In this document: in pieces, positions 1 to 9,774 of the stretch
Layout: every line of letters begins with the position of its first letter
Position numbering within the stretch: the stretch's first letter is position 1
Assembly: GCA_947500035.1 (NCBI GenBank)
Contig: CANMQP010000012.1
Coordinates: 496,001 to 560,000 of the forward strand
Direction of reading: 5' to 3'
Origin: an uncultured Kiloniellaceae bacterium
GTDB lineage: Bacteria; Pseudomonadota; Alphaproteobacteria; Kiloniellales; Kiloniellaceae
DNA length: 64,000 nucleotides
Position numbers and translations under genes: made by a program
Notes under the pieces: generated by a model
The model's input: only the letters and a program-made list of their open reading frames with translations
Databases searched by the model: none
What the model was told of the DNA's origin: nothing

Positions 1-364
1 CGGCCGTAAAAGCCCCGTAAAACAGCGCGAAATCCGCTGTAAACGAGACGGAGGGAGCGAAGAGGTTGTAAAGGAGGTCACAGGCAAAGCTTCTATGCAA
101 TTCGGTGAAAAATATAGGGCGCCCCCGGCGGGCGATCAACTCGGCAGAAATACACTCGGAAAAACATCCGAAAAAACACCCGGAAAAACGCGCAACAAAA
201 CACAGCGAGCGCCATGGCGTTGAAAAGCGGTTCTTCCAGACCATATCGGAAGGGCTTTGTTTTACATAATTTTTGGCTTTTACCCGGAACATTGAACCTT
301 GCCCGACGCCGACAAGATGCTTCAATCGAGCCCTGAGATCCAACAAACCAATTCGGAGACCCCC
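1..364. other. Leader region of ybbA-like operon, no gene seen
   Basis: No convincing coding frame lies here on either strand. The stretch becomes AT-rich at about 200-295, just before the ABC transporter genes, which fits a promoter region, but no clear -35/-10 pair can be assigned. Positions 153-188 hold three tandem 12-bp units of the form CAyyCGrAAAAA. In many proteobacteria a tesA-like lysophospholipase gene lies divergent to ybbA, but none is visible before the window edge. Confidence 0.5.
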
Positions 365-1153
365 ATGATGCACGCGCCGCTGGACCGCGCAACGGCAGGC
401 AAGCAGGCCTCCAAGCCGGACTCGAAAGGGGACTCCATCATCCGCCTTGACGCCGTGGAACTGACCCTGCCCTCGACTGCGGGACCGGTTCATATTCTGC
501 GCGGGCTGGACCTGGACATCCGGCGCGGCGAAACCGTCAGCGTGGTCGGTCCTTCGGGGTCGGGCAAGTCGTCGATGATGATGATCATGGCCGGTCTGGA
601 ACGGGCCAGCCAGGGACGGGTCGTGATCGGCGATACCGACTTCACCGCCCTGGACGAAGACGGGCTTGCCCGCTTCCGCAGGGACGCCGTGGGCATCGTG
701 TTTCAGGACTTTCACCTGGTCCCGACCATGACCGCCCTGGAAAACGTGGCCATTCCGCTGGAGCTGGCGGGCCGGGGCGACGCCTTTGACCGCGCCGCGG
801 CCTGTCTGGAAGCCGTCGGTCTGGGGCATCGCCTGACCCACTATCCGGGTCAACTCTCCGGCGGCGAGCAGCAACGCACGGCCCTGGCGCGCGCCTTCGC
901 ACCCGAGCCGGACCTTCTGCTGGCGGACGAGCCGACTGGAAACCTGGACGGCGCGACCGGCGACACGGTGATCCAGCTCCTGTTCGATCTGCAGGCACAG
1001 CACGGCACGACCCTGGTGCTGATCACCCATGATCCGCAACTGGCGGAGCGCTGCGACCGGACCGTCAAACTGCTCGACGGCCTGATCGTGGACCACGGCC
1101 TGACGGACGTGAGCAGCCAGGCGGCCCCCGGTCACGAGGGCGCAGGCGGGTGA
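365..1153 (+). CDS. ABC transporter ATP-binding protein, YbbA/LolD-like
   Basis: This is the ATPase of an FtsX-type ABC exporter and would power the permease encoded immediately downstream. In the 262-residue product, Walker A GPSGSGKS is at 62-69, the Q-loop Gln near 114, the signature LSGGEQQR at 164-171, Walker B LLLADE at 184-189 and the switch His near 222. The frame is open back to a TTG at 299, but the ATG at 365 has a GGAG ribosome-binding site six bases upstream and gives a normal family length. The stop overlaps the permease start (GTGA, 4 bp), so the pair is translationally coupled. The MacB/LolD/YbbA family exports hydrophobic substrates or works on lipoproteins; the substrate here is unknown. 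YbbA is preferred over LolD because the partner permease is a single large protein. Confidence 0.9.
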   Translation: MMHAPLDRATAGKQASKPDSKGDSIIRLDAVELTLPSTAGPVHILRGLDLDIRRGETVSVVGPSGSGKSSMMMIMAGLERASQGRVVIGDTDFTALDEDGLARFRRDAVGIVFQDFHLVPTMTALENVAIPLELAGRGDAFDRAAACLEAVGLGHRLTHYPGQLSGGEQQRTALARAFAPEPDLLLADEPTGNLDGATGDTVIQLLFDLQAQHGTTLVLITHDPQLAERCDRTVKLLDGLIVDHGLTDVSSQAAPGHEGAGG

Positions 1154-3765
1154 GTAGCCTCAACAGCGGACAGACCCAAGACAACGGACAGGCCCACGAC
1201 ATCAAAGGCTCAACCCGGATCGCCTTTGGCTTTGCCCGACGCGAGTTACGGGCGGGCCTTCATGGTTTTCGGATCTTTCTTGCCTGCCTGATTCTGGGCG
1301 TCGCCGCCATCTCGGGCGTCGGGTCGGTCTCCCAGTCCATGGTCGAAGGCCTGCGCAACGATGGCCGGGCATTGTTGGGCGGCGACATGTCCTTGAACCT
1401 GATCCATCGCCCGGCGGAGGAAGACCAGCGCGCCTGGCTTTCCGAGCGCGCGACCATCTCCAAGGTGGTCGAGATGCGCGCGATGGCCCGGGGGATCGGC
1501 GCGGAATCGAAGCGCGTGCTGGTGGAACTGCGGGCGGTTGACGATCTCTATCCGCTTTACGGCGAGGTCAGGCTCGGGGCGGAAAACCCTGACGAGATCA
1601 GCGCCGGAGATACGGCGCCCGGCGACCTGGAGGCCGCTCTGGCCTTTGCCGACGGCAGCTGGGGCGCCGCCATCGATCCGCGCGCCCTGCGCCGCCTTGA
1701 GCTCGAAATCGGCGACAGGGTCAATCTGGGCGACGGCAGCTTTGTCATCCGCGCCACCCTTTTGAAGGAGCCGGACCACACGACCCGGGCCTTCACGGTC
1801 GGGCCGAGCTTCATGATTTCCGCCGACGCCCTGCCCTCGACCGGCCTGATACAACCCGGCAGCATGACCCGCTACGATTACCGGCTGGCGCTGCCCGAGA
1901 CCCAAAGTGCTCTGGCATTCCGGGCCGAGCTGGAGGAGACCTTCCCGGAAGCCGGCTGGCGCATCCGCGATTCCTCCTCGGCGGCCCCGCGGGTCAGCCA
2001 GTTCATCGACCGCCTGACGCTCTTTCTGACCCTGGTCGGCCTGACCGCCCTGCTGGTCGGCGGCGTGGGCGTCGGCAATGCGACTCGCAGCTACCTGGAA
2101 GGCAAGACCGCGACCATCGCCACCCTGAAGTGCCTGGGCGCGCCCGGCGAGCTGATCTTCAAGGTCTATCTGATCCAAATCCTCCTGCTGGCGGCGCTCG
2201 GGACCGTGATCGGTCTGGTGATCGGCGCCTTCGCGCCCATGGTGGTCGCGAACCTGATCGGCGATGCGCTGGGCTGGCGTGCGGTGGTCGGGCTCTATCC
2301 ACTTCCGCTCATCACGGCGGCGGTTTTCGGCCTGCTGACCGCCTTGACCTTCTCGCTCTGGTCCCTCGGCCGGGCCCGCGACGTGGCGCCGGCCAGCCTT
2401 TTCCGCAGCGCGATCGCACCGGCCAAAGGACATCTGAGCGCCTGGATGAGCCTGAGCATCCTGGTCTCGGGCGGAATCCTCGCGGCCCTGGCGGTTCTGA
2501 CCGCGGTCGACCAGAAGATCGCCGGCTTTTTCGTCGCCGCCGCTTTGATCGCCTTTCTGGTCTTCTACGTGACCGCGCGGGCGGTCATGGCGCTGGCCCG
2601 CAAGGCCCCGCGCTCGAAATTGCCGAGCCTGCGCCTGGCCATCGCCAATCTCTACCGGCCGGGCGCGCCGACCCCGAGCGTCGTGCTGTCCCTGGGCCTG
2701 GGCCTGACGGTGCTGGTCACCATCGCGCAGATCGAGGGCAACCTGACCCAGCAGGTCGAGCAGAACCTTCCCGAAGAAGCTCCGGGCTTCTACTTCATCG
2801 ATATCCAGCCGGATCAGGTCGAGGCTTTTGACGAGGTGGTCGAAAGCATCCCCGGCATCACGGAACTGCGGCGCGTGCCCATGCTGCGCGGCCGGATTAC
2901 CGGCGTGAACGGCTTAGCGCCCTCGGAGATCGAGGTCCCCTCGGACATCAAATGGATCTTCCGGGGCGACCGGGGCCTGACCTGGTCCCGCACGCCGCCG
3001 CCCAATTCGGAGCTGACCCGGGGCGCGTGGTGGCCGGAGGATTACGAAGGCAAGCCCCTGGTCTCCCTGGATCAGCAGATCTCGGACGGTCTGGGCCTCA
3101 AACTGGGTGACAGCCTGACGATCAACATCCTGGGCCGGGATGTCGATGTCGAGATCGCCAACCTGCGCGCGATTGACTGGTCGCAGCTGCAGCTCAACTT
3201 CGTCATGGTCTTTTCGCCGGGCCTGCTGTCGCAGGCGCCGCAGACCCAGATCGCGACGGTGCGGGCGGCACCGGACGTCGAAGACCGGATCGAGCGCGCG
3301 GTCACCGACCGCTTCGTCAACGTCTCCTCAATCCGGGTCAAAGAAGCGCTGAACGCCGTGACCGAACTGCTCGAGCAAGTCTCCACCGCGGTGCGGGCAA
3401 CCGCCTCGATCGCCCTGGTGGCGGGCGTGCTGGTGCTGGCGGGCGCCGTCGCGGCCGGACACCACAGGCGGGTCTATGATGCGGTGATCCTCAAGGTGCT
3501 CGGCGCCACCAGGGCCACCATCGGACGGGCCTTTCTGCTCGAATACGGTCTCCTGGGCGCCTTGACGGCCGCTATTGCCGCGGTTCTGGGAACAACGGCC
3601 GCCTTCCTGGTGATCACCGAGATCATGCGCCTGGACTTCGTTTTCCAGCCCTGGGCTGTGGTTTCGACCGCCCTGATCGCGACCGCCATTACGCTGCTGT
3701 TCGGCTTTGCGGGCACCTGGCGGGCTCTGGGACAGAAGGCGGCGCCGCTGCTGCGCAACGAATAA
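1150..3765 (+). CDS. ABC transporter permease, YbbP/FtsX family
   Basis: The 871-residue integral membrane protein is the partner of the preceding ATPase. It has an N-terminal transmembrane helix (about residues 38-58) followed by a periplasmic domain, then clusters of helices (about 295-480) and a second periplasmic domain before a C-terminal FtsX-like membrane block (about 750-865). This duplicated FtsX layout with two periplasmic domains is typical of YbbP-type permeases of about 800-870 residues. Translation starts at a GTG overlapping the ATPase stop. The YbbAP role is poorly defined; export of hydrophobic compounds is the usual suggestion. The gene ends in a 150-bp gap before the next plus-strand gene. 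Confidence 0.88.
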   Translation: MSSLNSGQTQDNGQAHDIKGSTRIAFGFARRELRAGLHGFRIFLACLILGVAAISGVGSVSQSMVEGLRNDGRALLGGDMSLNLIHRPAEEDQRAWLSERATISKVVEMRAMARGIGAESKRVLVELRAVDDLYPLYGEVRLGAENPDEISAGDTAPGDLEAALAFADGSWGAAIDPRALRRLELEIGDRVNLGDGSFVIRATLLKEPDHTTRAFTVGPSFMISADALPSTGLIQPGSMTRYDYRLALPETQSALAFRAELEETFPEAGWRIRDSSSAAPRVSQFIDRLTLFLTLVGLTALLVGGVGVGNATRSYLEGKTATIATLKCLGAPGELIFKVYLIQILLLAALGTVIGLVIGAFAPMVVANLIGDALGWRAVVGLYPLPLITAAVFGLLTALTFSLWSLGRARDVAPASLFRSAIAPAKGHLSAWMSLSILVSGGILAALAVLTAVDQKIAGFFVAAALIAFLVFYVTARAVMALARKAPRSKLPSLRLAIANLYRPGAPTPSVVLSLGLGLTVLVTIAQIEGNLTQQVEQNLPEEAPGFYFIDIQPDQVEAFDEVVESIPGITELRRVPMLRGRITGVNGLAPSEIEVPSDIKWIFRGDRGLTWSRTPPPNSELTRGAWWPEDYEGKPLVSLDQQISDGLGLKLGDSLTINILGRDVDVEIANLRAIDWSQLQLNFVMVFSPGLLSQAPQTQIATVRAAPDVEDRIERAVTDRFVNVSSIRVKEALNAVTELLEQVSTAVRATASIALVAGVLVLAGAVAAGHHRRVYDAVILKVLGATRATIGRAFLLEYGLLGALTAAIAAVLGTTAAFLVITEIMRLDFVFQPWAVVSTALIATAITLLFGFAGTWRALGQKAAPLLRNE

Positions 3766-3917
3766 TGTGTTGAATCGCGGCCCAAGGGCCTGTGGACAAT
3801 AGGCCCCGGCCCGCCAAATCGAATTGTCGCATGGTTTATGCGGAAATGTGTTGATTCATGTCTGATAAGCCCCAATATTAGGCGCAGATTCAAAATGGAT
3901 CATTGAGGAATAAAGCT

Positions 3918-4634
3918 ATGGTTAACGGCCCAGACCGCCGCTATATGTCTACCAATCAGGCTGAACTGTCGCAATACGACGTCGGCCTGCGGAGCTACAT
4001 GCTCCACGTGTATAACTACATGGCCGCTGCAATGGCAGTGACCGGTGCGGTGGCCTACGGCGTTTCCAAAAGCGAGACGCTCATGGCCGCTATCTTCGGG
4101 ACCCCCCTGCAGTGGGTCGTGATGCTGGCCCCGCTGGGAATGGTGTTTTTCCTGTCGGCGCGCGTCCATAAAATGAAGGCCATGACGGCACAGACCCTCT
4201 TCTGGGTCTATGCCGGCCTGATGGGCCTGTCCCTATCCTTCATCTTCATGGTCTATACAGGCGCCTCGATCACGCGGGTCTTCTTCGTGACGGCTGCCGC
4301 CTTCGCGGGCTTGAGCCTCTACGGCTACACCACGAAGAAGAGCCTCTCCGGCATGGGCTCCTTCCTGATGATGGGCCTGATCGGTATCATCGTCGCGATG
4401 GTGGTGAACATCTTCCTGGCCTCGCCGATGATCCAATTCGTGATCTCGGTCGTGGGTGTGCTGATTTTCGCAGGTCTGACGGCCTACGACACCCAGCAGA
4501 TCAAGAACATGTATGCGGAGTCCGATGGCGGCGAAGTCATGGAGAAGAAGGCGATCATGGGTGCCCTGCGGCTCTATCTCGACTTCATCAACATGTTCCT
4601 GTTCCTGCTGCAGCTCTTCGGGAACCGCGAATAA
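3918..4634 (+). CDS. Bax inhibitor-1/YccA family membrane protein
   Basis: The 238-residue product has seven closely spaced hydrophobic helices covering nearly the whole chain after a short cytoplasmic N-terminus, the arrangement of the BI-1/YccA/YbhL family. These proteins are inner-membrane channels or regulators; E. coli YccA modulates FtsH proteolysis and BsYetJ leaks calcium. The C-terminal segment contains the family-typical TAYDTQxIK stretch followed by a LYLDFINxFLFLL helix. The start chosen is the ATG at 3918, preceded by GAGGA at a good distance; a TTG five codons upstream is also in frame. The gene is followed by a strong rho-independent terminator and appears monocistronic. Confidence 0.93.
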   Translation: MVNGPDRRYMSTNQAELSQYDVGLRSYMLHVYNYMAAAMAVTGAVAYGVSKSETLMAAIFGTPLQWVVMLAPLGMVFFLSARVHKMKAMTAQTLFWVYAGLMGLSLSFIFMVYTGASITRVFFVTAAAFAGLSLYGYTTKKSLSGMGSFLMMGLIGIIVAMVVNIFLASPMIQFVISVVGVLIFAGLTAYDTQQIKNMYAESDGGEVMEKKAIMGALRLYLDFINMFLFLLQLFGNRE

Positions 4635-4664
4635 GCAAGTATCGGATCATCCGATCCAAACGAG

Positions 4665-4697
4665 AAAGGCCCGGCTTACGCCGGGCCTTTTGCTTTT
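4665..4697 (+). terminator. Rho-independent terminator after BI-1 gene
   Basis: A perfect 11-bp stem (AAAGGCCCGGC at 4665-4675, GCCGGGCCTTT at 4680-4690) with a 4-base loop is followed by a T-rich tail. It lies between convergent genes and, because both flanks are A/T-rich, may act in both directions. Confidence 0.9.
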
Positions 4698-4730
4698 GAG
4701 CTTATCGAAACGGTTCCGGTCAAATGGGCT

Positions 4731-5489
4731 TTAGATACAGCGCCCGCCATCGACCTCCATGCAGACGCCGGTGATGAAGGCTGCTTCGTCGGTGGCGAAG
4801 TAAAGCGCGGCCTGGGCGATATCGGCGGGGGTCGAGAAGCGGCCGAGCGGAATGGTGGCCTCGAATTTTTTGCGATTTTCCGGCGTATCGGGCACGCCCA
4901 TGAAGGTCTCCAGCAACCCGGTCTCGCCGATCACGGGACAGATGGCATTGACCCGGATCTTGTCCGGCGCCAATTCCACGGCCATGGATTTGGTCATGAC
5001 GTTGGCCGCGCCCTTGGAGCCGTTGTAGACGGTCAGTCCGGGCCGTGGGCGAAGGGCAGCGGTGGAACTGGTATTGATGATACAGCCCCCGCCTTGTTTG
5101 CGGAACAGAGGCACCGCTTCCAGCGCCGCCAGATAGATCGCCTTCACATTGACGTCGTAGATGCGGTCGAATTCTTCTTCCGTCACCTCGAGCATCGACT
5201 TGTTGCGATGGGCGGCGCCGGCATTGTTCACGAGAATGTCGAGCCCGCCGAAGCTGTCTGACGCAGACGCAATCATGGCGGCCGCGCCTGCGCGTTTGGT
5301 CACATCGGCCTCAACAGCGGTGGCCCGGCCACCGGACGACGCAATTCCGTCGGCCACGTCCTTGGCCGCTGCGCCATTGATATCCGCCACGACCACAGCC
5401 GCGCCCTCGGCGGCGAAGAGTTCCGCGATCCCCTGGCCGAACCCGGACCCGCCACCGGTGACGATCGCAACCTTATTCTCAAGACGCAT
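4731..5489 (-). CDS. SDR-family oxidoreductase
   Basis: This 252-residue classical short-chain dehydrogenase/reductase has the Rossmann motif TGGGSGFG at 12-19, NNAG near 88-91, the catalytic Ser in a TSSTAA stretch, and YNGSK as the YxxxK catalytic pair. The C-terminal GVCMEVDGG is the usual end of the 3-oxoacyl-ACP reductase/glucose dehydrogenase-like subgroup. A ribosome-binding site GGGAGAG precedes the ATG. An acidic Asp (VADING) after beta-2 suggests NAD rather than NADP. The substrate cannot be told from sequence, and neighbours do not help: it sits alone, upstream of nothing on its strand and downstream of an Hpt gene separated by 187 bp. Confidence 0.88.
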   Translation of the reverse strand: MRLENKVAIVTGGGSGFGQGIAELFAAEGAAVVVADINGAAAKDVADGIASSGGRATAVEADVTKRAGAAAMIASASDSFGGLDILVNNAGAAHRNKSMLEVTEEEFDRIYDVNVKAIYLAALEAVPLFRKQGGGCIINTSSTAALRPRPGLTVYNGSKGAANVMTKSMAVELAPDKIRVNAICPVIGETGLLETFMGVPDTPENRKKFEATIPLGRFSTPADIAQAALYFATDEAAFITGVCMEVDGGRCI

Positions 5490-5676
5490 CGAGCGCTCTC
5501 CCTTCTGATGATTTCAGAAGAGGCTAACGCATGTTCTGTTCGATTGCATTCCCCGGCTCACGCGAGCGCGTGCTTGGACGGAACCTGGCAAGCGATCCTT
5601 CACCTTCTGCCAGGTTTCACGCCGAGCCTGGAAAAATGAAGCCAGGGGACAAGCTTTCACCCCTGAGGCACGGAAG

Positions 5677-6075
5677 CTAAAGCTCCGTAACCAGAGCATC
5701 CAGTCGTTCGACGTAGCTGCCGCCCAGATCCCCGCCGTCACCCTGGATCGCTTTGTCCATGATGGCCGTCAAAGCCGCGAGATGCGCCGAGAGAAGCTCC
5801 AGGCCGGGATCGCTCAAAAGACGTTCGTGCTTGAGAAGGGTCGAGAGGGAGTTTCCGATCGCAGTGACCAGGGGATAGCCGAAGCTGCCGCCCTGTCCCT
5901 TGATATCGTGCGCAATGCCGCGCATGACAGAGATCGCCTCGGGCCAGGTGACGTCGCCGGCGCGCGCAGCGGATGACTGCCGGTGCAGTTCGGCAATGCC
6001 CTCCTGCGCCCCTTCAATGAACATCGCCTGCAGCTCTTCCGCCGTAGGGATGGCATCAACGTCGATCGTTTTCAT
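5677..6075 (-). CDS. Hpt domain phosphotransfer protein
   Basis: The small protein (132 residues from the ATG at 6075) carries a histidine phosphotransfer motif AHDIKGQGGSFGY with the phospho-accepting His at about residue 56, inside a predicted four-helix bundle. Hpt proteins relay phosphate between a hybrid histidine kinase and a response regulator. No kinase or regulator is adjacent; the nearest two-component genes are about 12 kb away. The frame is open upstream to a GTG at 6156, which would add 27 residues including a CPDGEC stretch. Neither start has a good ribosome-binding site; the ATG was preferred because the extra residues do not look like part of the bundle. Confidence 0.8.
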   Translation of the reverse strand: MKTIDVDAIPTAEELQAMFIEGAQEGIAELHRQSSAARAGDVTWPEAISVMRGIAHDIKGQGGSFGYPLVTAIGNSLSTLLKHERLLSDPGLELLSAHLAALTAIMDKAIQGDGGDLGGSYVERLDALVTEL

Positions 6076-6399
6076 CGTCGGTTTTTCGCACTCACCATCG
6101 GGGCAGGACCAGACCTGCCCTTCATCAACTCCGCTCAACTCGATCACCAACGGCACTGAAGCCTGGCCCTATACAACGTGCTGCATCAAACGTGATCAGA
6201 CGCGAAGCCATTGGTTGTCGGATCTTACCACTTGTAATTACCATAGAGTGGTTAATGAATATAAGCTGCAATTCACCTCTGGTTGATGACGGCACGCACT
6301 TTTCAATCACGGACACAGAAAGGTTCGGTTGCTTGTGGTCGACCGGAAAGACTAACCTGCCTGCAGCTGTTCAGTCTTTCGCTCTCACCGTCAGGTTCC
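6076..6399. other. Divergent intergenic region between Hpt gene and recQ
   Basis: The region holds the upstream sequences of two divergent genes. A small dyad, ACCACT at 6227-6232 and AGTGGT at 6247-6252 around an AT-rich centre, could be an operator or part of a promoter, but this is weak. No small gene is supported. Confidence 0.35.
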
Positions 6400-8316
6400 A
6401 TGTCAGATCTCCTGGATCATCCCGCCGCGCCCGCTTTTGATCCGCAGTCTTCCGGTCTGCCCGAAAAGCAGGCCGAGACACCTGCACTCTTTGACCCTCA
6501 GGGGGCAAGCCCTGACCGGGAGGTGCTGAGGAGCGTCTTTGGTTTCGAGAGTTACCGGGGCGAACAGGGCGATGTTATCCGGCATGTGATCGAGGGCGGC
6601 GACGCGCTGGTGCTGATGCCCACGGGCGGCGGCAAATCCCTCTGCTACCAGATCCCGGCCATCGTGCGTCCGGGCGCCGCCATCGTGGTCTCGCCACTGA
6701 TTGCACTGATGCGCGACCAGGTCGAAAGCCTCAAGCAGCTCGGAGTCAAGGCCGCCGCGCTCAACTCCTCGCTCTCCGTCGGCGACGCCATGGCGGTCGA
6801 ACGTCAGCTTCGCGCGGGTGAACTGGATCTGGTCTATGTTGCCCCGGAACGGCTGCTGACCGATTCTTTCCTGGCGCTGCTGGAAGACTGCGAACTGGCC
6901 CTCTTCGCCATCGACGAGGCGCACTGCGTCTCTCAATGGGGGCATGATTTCCGGCCTGAATACCTGCAGCTGGCGATCCTGCACAACCGCTTTCCCTGGG
7001 TGCCCCGGATCGCCCTGACCGCAACCGCCGACGGTCCGACCCGGCGCGATATTCTGGAACGCCTCGAACTGGGTCAGGGCCGCTCATTCGTGGCCGGTTT
7101 CGACCGTCCCAACATCCGCTATTCGGTTCAGCCCAAGACCGCGCCGCGCAATCAACTCATGCGGTTCCTCGCCGACCGCAAAGGCCAGGCGGGCATTGTC
7201 TATTGCCTGTCACGCAAAAAGGTCGAGGAGACCGCGAGCAAACTGGCCGACGAAGGCTTCAACGCCCTGCCCTACCATGCCGGCCTGGACGCGCGTGTGC
7301 GTGCCGCCAATCAGGACCGCTTCATCAAGGAAGAGGGCGTCGTCGTCGTGGCGACCATCGCCTTCGGCATGGGGATCGACAAACCCGACGTCCGCTTCGT
7401 GGTTCATCTTGATCTGCCGAAAAGCATGGAAGCCTACTATCAGGAAACCGGCCGCGCCGGCCGTGACGGTCTGCCCTCCGAAGCCTGGATGATCTACGGC
7501 CTGCAGGATGTTGCCAAGCTGCGCCAGATGGCGGAGACCTCCGAAGCCTCGGAAGCGCAGAAGCGGATCGAGAGCCGCAAGCTCGACGCCCTGCTGGGCT
7601 TCTGCGAAACCACCCGCTGCCGCCGCCAGGTTCTGCTGGAGTATTTTGGCGAGAGCGATATGGCGGCCTGCGGCAACTGCGACACCTGTCTGGAGCCGGT
7701 CAGCAGCTTCGACGGCACCGAGATCGCCCAGAAAGCCCTCTCCTGCGTCTATCGTACGGGCCAGATGTTCGGCGCGGCCCACATCATCGACGTGCTGCTG
7801 GGCGGCGACACGGAACGCATCCGCAAGTTCCGCCATGACGAGCTGAGCACCTACGGCATCGGCAAAGAGGTCTCGCGGGACGAATGGCGCTCTGTGATCC
7901 GGCAGCTGGTCTCACTGGGCCTGCTGGTGGTCGACATGGAAGGCTACGGCGGGCTGCGTCTGGGCAATGACTGCCGCGAGGTCCTGCGCGGCGAGCGGCG
8001 CATCGAACTGCGCCGCGATCCGGCGGCCAAGCGCGGCACGGGCAGCAGCGGGCGCAGCGGAAAGAGCAAGGGCCCGGTCGACTTCGGCGATCCGGAACAG
8101 GATGCCCTCTTCCAGGCGCTGCGGGCCAAACGCATGGAACTGGCCAAGGCCCAGGGCGTCCCACCCTACGTCATCTTCCAGGACAAGCAACTGGTCGCGA
8201 TGGTGCTGCAGCAACCGGCGAACCTGTCGGAATTCGCGGGACTGTCAGGGGTCGGTCAGGCGAAACTGGAACGCTACGGCAGCGCCTTCCTCGAGGTCAT
8301 CACCTCAAGGGCGTAA
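6400..8316 (+). CDS. recQ: ATP-dependent DNA helicase RecQ
   Basis: RecQ unwinds DNA 3' to 5' in recombination and replication-fork repair. The 638-residue product has Walker A MPTGGGKS at about 73-80, the DEAH box at 172-175 followed by the RecQ-specific aromatic-rich loop ([13 protein letters not shown]), helicase motifs V/VI ending in [10 protein letters not shown], the four zinc-binding cysteines (CETTRC and CGNCDTC, about 405-435), an RQC winged helix, and a C-terminal HRDC domain from about 568. The frame is open to a TTG at 6283, but the first 39 residues are unlike RecQ; the ATG at 6400 gives a length close to the 609-residue E. coli protein with a 40-residue N-terminal tail. Confidence 0.96.
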   Translation: MSDLLDHPAAPAFDPQSSGLPEKQAETPALFDPQGASPDREVLRSVFGFESYRGEQGDVIRHVIEGGDALVLMPTGGGKSLCYQIPAIVRPGAAIVVSPLIALMRDQVESLKQLGVKAAALNSSLSVGDAMAVERQLRAGELDLVYVAPERLLTDSFLALLEDCELALFAIDEAHCVSQWGHDFRPEYLQLAILHNRFPWVPRIALTATADGPTRRDILERLELGQGRSFVAGFDRPNIRYSVQPKTAPRNQLMRFLADRKGQAGIVYCLSRKKVEETASKLADEGFNALPYHAGLDARVRAANQDRFIKEEGVVVVATIAFGMGIDKPDVRFVVHLDLPKSMEAYYQETGRAGRDGLPSEAWMIYGLQDVAKLRQMAETSEASEAQKRIESRKLDALLGFCETTRCRRQVLLEYFGESDMAACGNCDTCLEPVSSFDGTEIAQKALSCVYRTGQMFGAAHIIDVLLGGDTERIRKFRHDELSTYGIGKEVSRDEWRSVIRQLVSLGLLVVDMEGYGGLRLGNDCREVLRGERRIELRRDPAAKRGTGSSGRSGKSKGPVDFGDPEQDALFQALRAKRMELAKAQGVPPYVIFQDKQLVAMVLQQPANLSEFAGLSGVGQAKLERYGSAFLEVITSRA

Positions 8317-8694
8317 AAACTGTCACGACCGGCCTCCAGCTGTCGAAATCTGGTCTGTTCCAAGCCGAGAAGCCATAAGCTTTCGAAAGGCCGAATAGCG
8401 CGGGTGCGGCCGGAACCACGCCGCCCGCCAATATCTGTCGCCCGAGTGTCAAATGAGTATCCCCTGGTTTGGCCTGTCCGGCGTCAGGTTTCTGGGCCCA
8501 AAAACCATTTGAGTTGCTGGAGAAGGTAGCGCGTCGACAGCGTGATATTAAGTCCGAGAAAGATGATTGAGGCAAATCACCCGGAGAACTATCGCTGAGA
8601 GCCGTGGGCCCCTGTGCTTCGCGGGTAGACAAACGACTTCGAGCGAGGCTAACTGAAAAGGTCTCAAGCGCAATTCAAGGACGCCAGACCCGCA
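8317..8694. other. Intergenic region upstream of efflux pair
   Basis: No gene is supported. A long-range dyad, TCAAATG near 8450 and CATTTGA near 8507-8513 with an inner GGTTT/AAACC, could form a hairpin. The rest is presumably the promoter region of the following HlyD-type gene. Confidence 0.35.
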
Positions 8695-9774
8695 ATGACA
8701 GACGAGAGAAACAAGCTGCAGGGCTTGAGGAGATTTACGCTCGCCGTTCTCGGTTTGGCGATCATCTTATTCTTCTATTTCGTGATCGCGGATCGCTCGA
8801 CACCCTTCGCGGGCGATGCGCGTGTGCAGGCCTTTATCCTGCGGATTGCCCCGGAAGTCAGTGGGCGGGTCGAGGCGGTCGGGGTCACGGACAATCAGAT
8901 CGTCGACGCTGGGACTGAGCTGTTCCGCATCGAGTCCACGCCCTACAGGTTAAGCGTCGCCCAGGCCGAGGCCGTTTTGGAACAGGCCGGACAGGCCGTA
9001 GGCGCCTCGACAGCCTCCGTCGCGGTCTCCCAGGCGCGTCTCGATGAAGTAAGGGCGGCCGAGGCCAATGTCCGCGCACAGTCTTCGAGGACACTGGATC
9101 TGGTCAAGCGGGGCGTTTATCCCAAAGCGCGCGAAGACGACGCCGTCGCAGCCATCGATGAGGCGCGCGCCGCGACGCAGAGTGCGGAAGCCGATCTGCG
9201 CCGCGCCCAGGAACAGCTGGGCCCTGGCGGCGCGGATAATCCACAGATCAAGGAGGCCCTGGCGGCGCTCGAACGGGCACGCTTTGACCTCTCGCGAACC
9301 TCGGTGCTGGCTCCTGCGCGCGGGGTGGTCACGAACCTTCAGCTTGCAGGCGGACAGACCGTGGCGCCGGGCCAGCCCGCGCTGACCTTTATCAGCGCAC
9401 AGGATGCGTGGCTGCTCGCGCCCTTGCCGGAAAACTCAATCGGTGTGATCGCGGCAGGCCAGGAAGCCGAAGTCGTTCTCGATGTCTTGCCGGGCCAGGT
9501 TTTTCCCGCAGTAGTCCGCACCATCGGTTGGGGTGTGGCCGAAGGGCAAACGAACGCCAGCACCGGACTTCCCGTGACGCCTCGAGAGACCGGATGGCTG
9601 GCGGATGCACAGCGCTTTCCGGTTCAATTGTCCTTCGATCAGGAAAACCCGCCGCGTGGTGCGCGTTATGGCTCGCGCGCAGCGGTGATCATCTACACGG
9701 GCGGCAATCCGGTGATGAACGCCATCGCCTGGCTCCGCATCCGGCTGATCGCCTTCCTGACCTATGTCTCCTGA
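8695..9774 (+). CDS. HlyD/AaeA-like membrane fusion protein
   Basis: The 359-residue periplasmic adaptor has one N-terminal transmembrane helix (about 13-32), a lipoyl-like half motif (VQAFILRIAPEVSGRVEAVGV), a long Ala/Arg/Glu-rich alpha-helical hairpin (about 85-180), the second lipoyl half (LAPARGVVTNLQLAGGQTV) and a beta-barrel domain. It would link an inner-membrane pump to an outer-membrane channel. The next gene, overlapping by 11 bp, encodes a DUF2955/FUSC-like membrane protein, and together they resemble AaeA-AaeB, the aromatic carboxylic acid efflux pump of E. coli. No TolC-like gene is adjacent. Substrate is inferred only by analogy. Confidence 0.85.
   Translation: MTDERNKLQGLRRFTLAVLGLAIILFFYFVIADRSTPFAGDARVQAFILRIAPEVSGRVEAVGVTDNQIVDAGTELFRIESTPYRLSVAQAEAVLEQAGQAVGASTASVAVSQARLDEVRAAEANVRAQSSRTLDLVKRGVYPKAREDDAVAAIDEARAATQSAEADLRRAQEQLGPGGADNPQIKEALAALERARFDLSRTSVLAPARGVVTNLQLAGGQTVAPGQPALTFISAQDAWLLAPLPENSIGVIAAGQEAEVVLDVLPGQVFPAVVRTIGWGVAEGQTNASTGLPVTPRETGWLADAQRFPVQLSFDQENPPRGARYGSRAAVIIYTGGNPVMNAIAWLRIRLIAFLTYVS

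Noticed and set aside
93-392. 99-codon minus-strand open frame with FFRxFF repeats
   Set aside because: The repeated peptide is merely the translation of the 12-bp A-tract repeats, and it overlaps the 5' end of the ABC gene.
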